Shown: in pieces, positions 62,116 to 64,000 of the stretch
Numbering within the stretch: the first letter of the stretch is position 1
How the letters are laid out: every line of letters starts with the position of its first letter
Source: Sipunculus nudus
Taxonomy: Eukaryota; Annelida; Sipuncula; Golfingiida; Sipunculidae
Assembly (NCBI GenBank): GCA_026874595.1
Contig: CM049306.1
Coordinates: 33,620,019 to 33,684,018 of the forward strand
Length of the DNA stretch: 64,000 nucleotides
Reading direction: 5' to 3'
Notes under the pieces: generated by a model
What the model was told of the DNA's origin: nothing
The model's input: the letters and a program-made list of their open reading frames with translations, nothing else
The model's database searches: none
Made by a program: the position numbers and the translations under genes

Positions 62116-64000
62116 TGCCGGTATAAGGATTTTCGAACGTAAGGAAGCATTACTGGCAAAACCCCTCCAGTCAAGCAACAAGAATTTAATATTAATATAA
62201 GACCCATAAAGCATTCCTTTTTAAACCCGGTGAAATGATCTTTCTGAGAGTATCTGTTATTTATTTAATTCTTTTCCGTTTGATATTTCATAAATTCTCG
62301 AAAATTCAAGAGGTACACAATTAAAAGCAACCGGTAACAAGAAATCGATTTTGAGATGGTTTATATAAAATTTCATTTCCATATTTCAAAACAAAGTTTT
62401 TCTTACACCATGTAGTTTTTTGTTAAAAAACTGAAATTTAAAACTGTTATTCAATCAAAATTTAAAAATTATATGTAAAGTTGGAAAGACACATGATAGT
62501 GAGAAATTTTTTTTTTTTTATTCCGTCATGTTGCCTCGTATTACCCTACTACAAAGTAGTTTGCTTTTGCTGATTGCTTTAAATTATGTACCTTAAAAAA
62601 ATTTATCTGCAAAAGTATTGAACAATATGGGAAAATTAAGGATGAATTTCATGTGTGCATATACCATCAGAGAGAATTCTGTGGCAGGTTTTAAATTATA
62701 TATATTTTATAGGGTATCTATTGCATTTAAAGGAAATTTCGGATTGCTTTTAAAATGAAGGATATTTGCCATTGATGCCACCTTAATTCCAAGATAATTG
62801 TCGTTAGATTAAGATTATTTTATTCATAAAAAGCATTGGGTGCTTGATAATCGATTAATCATAGATATTTGAAGGGGAAAAAAGTTAATTTTTTCAAATA
62901 CTTTTCGATAATTTAGTCTGAAGAGTCCCTCAGACGAGTGCAAAACTAGTAATTATTGAGCGCGGATGAAAAATCTTATTTGATTTCCTATGTACACCTG
63001 AATTGTAGAACTGTTTTCACATCTGGAGTGATGAAAAACATGTTGGTGTATGTGTAATATGAAGAAATGAGTCGTATTATAGTAGGTTTGTAATTAATAT
63101 AAAAACATCCGATAAGATTTCACTATGTTAATCATTTAAACATTTATTTGTAAAACAACCTTTCAATGCATTGCACTGGGATTTTATCTATTTATCATAA
63201 TAATGTAATATTTTATGATTCTCTTTTGCCATTCAAACGTAAAACACAATTTTCGGCATTTTCATCGTTTTGTGTCATTGATAAAGGATTAAATAATAAC
63301 TCCTGCGGAACGAAAGGAGTCCTTCAGGTTTTCTCTTAACTCACATGCAGCGAGTGAATTCTTTTTTTCACGATGGTTATTTTTATCGTTTTATAGTCAG
63401 TATTGCAGACGTTATATTACAATATACTATTAGTGTTCTTGCAAAGGTAAATCTTATCAAACATTTAGACATGTAATATTAAGAATACATTTTGAACGTC
63501 TCAGCTTTCCTGTGCCTGGTATTGCCTTTCCTTTACAAAATACTAAATGCAATGTAATACACGATCTTCATGAATAAAAAGTATTTTTGTTCCTAAACCT
63601 TGAATATATTCCTATATATTTGAAATATAATGCTGTAGACATTTGTATAAAGTACACTTTTCCACTTGTCAGTCTTTCTGCTGTTACTGCTTTTGGTGAA
63701 GTCTGGCCTAGCTGGAAATGTAGACCTTCTATAGTCCATGGCACCACCCCTGTCAACCTGATTTAATTATCTCCACGTAAGACAAACTCGTCAAACAAAT
63801 TTTGCACCAATTGCAGAAAGAGGAAAATGCGTATTTTTTTGGCACCATACCTACTTTTGATATAAATATTATTCATTTTACGACATCTCAAATGTATCCG
63901 TGGTTCATGGCGTCCCTAACAAGGTACCATTGTTTATCCTACTTCGATATGGATATGAAGTAATGTGACGTAACAATGAAGCGCGTGCGGCTTGCACGAG
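62116..64000. other. No gene seen
   Basis: AT-rich with poly-T and poly-A runs (for example about 62507-62519). Nothing else is supportable to the end of the window. Confidence 0.55.

Noticed and set aside
61875-62200. Two overlapping plus-strand frames of 77-83 codons
   Set aside because: They lie over an inverted tRNA-derived SINE.

Overview
The window looks like gene-poor, AT-rich, repeat-dense DNA from an invertebrate nuclear genome, most likely a marine bivalve mollusc. The clues are long (AT)n and (GA)n microsatellites, several tRNA-derived SINEs, tandem-core elements carrying GGACGGACGACGGAC-type motifs like the bivalve 'pearl'/Helentron-related elements, and motifs of the type AAGGTCACC. 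The species call is inference; no host gene was recognised. No open frame exceeds about 112 codons, and none shows a protein family I can name. All identity statements are by eye; no search or alignment program was run.

Layout. 0-2.4 kb: purine-rich simple sequence, a SINE, an (AT)n tract and a 320-bp tandem duplication. 6.9-7.8 kb: a putative solo LTR (family L, copy 1). 11.1-13.4 kb: a Helitron-like element (copy A) with a core of alternating half-units around the palindrome GGTGGCGCCACC. 14.7-15.1 kb: a tandem SINE pair between (AT)n tracts. 20.4-22.7 kb: family L copies 2 and 3. 22.9-24.3 kb: the same Helitron-like element inverted (copy B). 27.7-28.1 kb: truncated family L copy 4. 28.4-29.8 kb: a decayed minus-strand coding region. 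33.3-33.6 kb: a long hairpin and CCAGATT palindromes. 36 kb: an 88-bp-period duplication. 40.6-42.3 kb: a GC-richer composite terminal-inverted-repeat element next to a second foldback element. 44.2 kb: a possible TATA promoter. 45-54 kb: mostly unannotated AT-rich DNA with homopolymers and microsatellites. 54.96-57.26 kb: three nearly identical 766-bp tandem units, each with a 67-codon minus-strand frame. 57.3-64 kb: a degenerate repeat, a dispersed repeat shared with 35.6 kb, two SINEs and perfect hairpins.

How the parts work together. Almost everything recognisable is transposon-derived, non-autonomous or decayed: no transposase, reverse transcriptase or Rep/helicase frame is visible. The most notable structures are the inverted pair of satellite-bearing Helitron-like elements, the fresh 766-bp triplication with its repeated small frame, and the nested foldback cluster at 40.6-42.3 kb.
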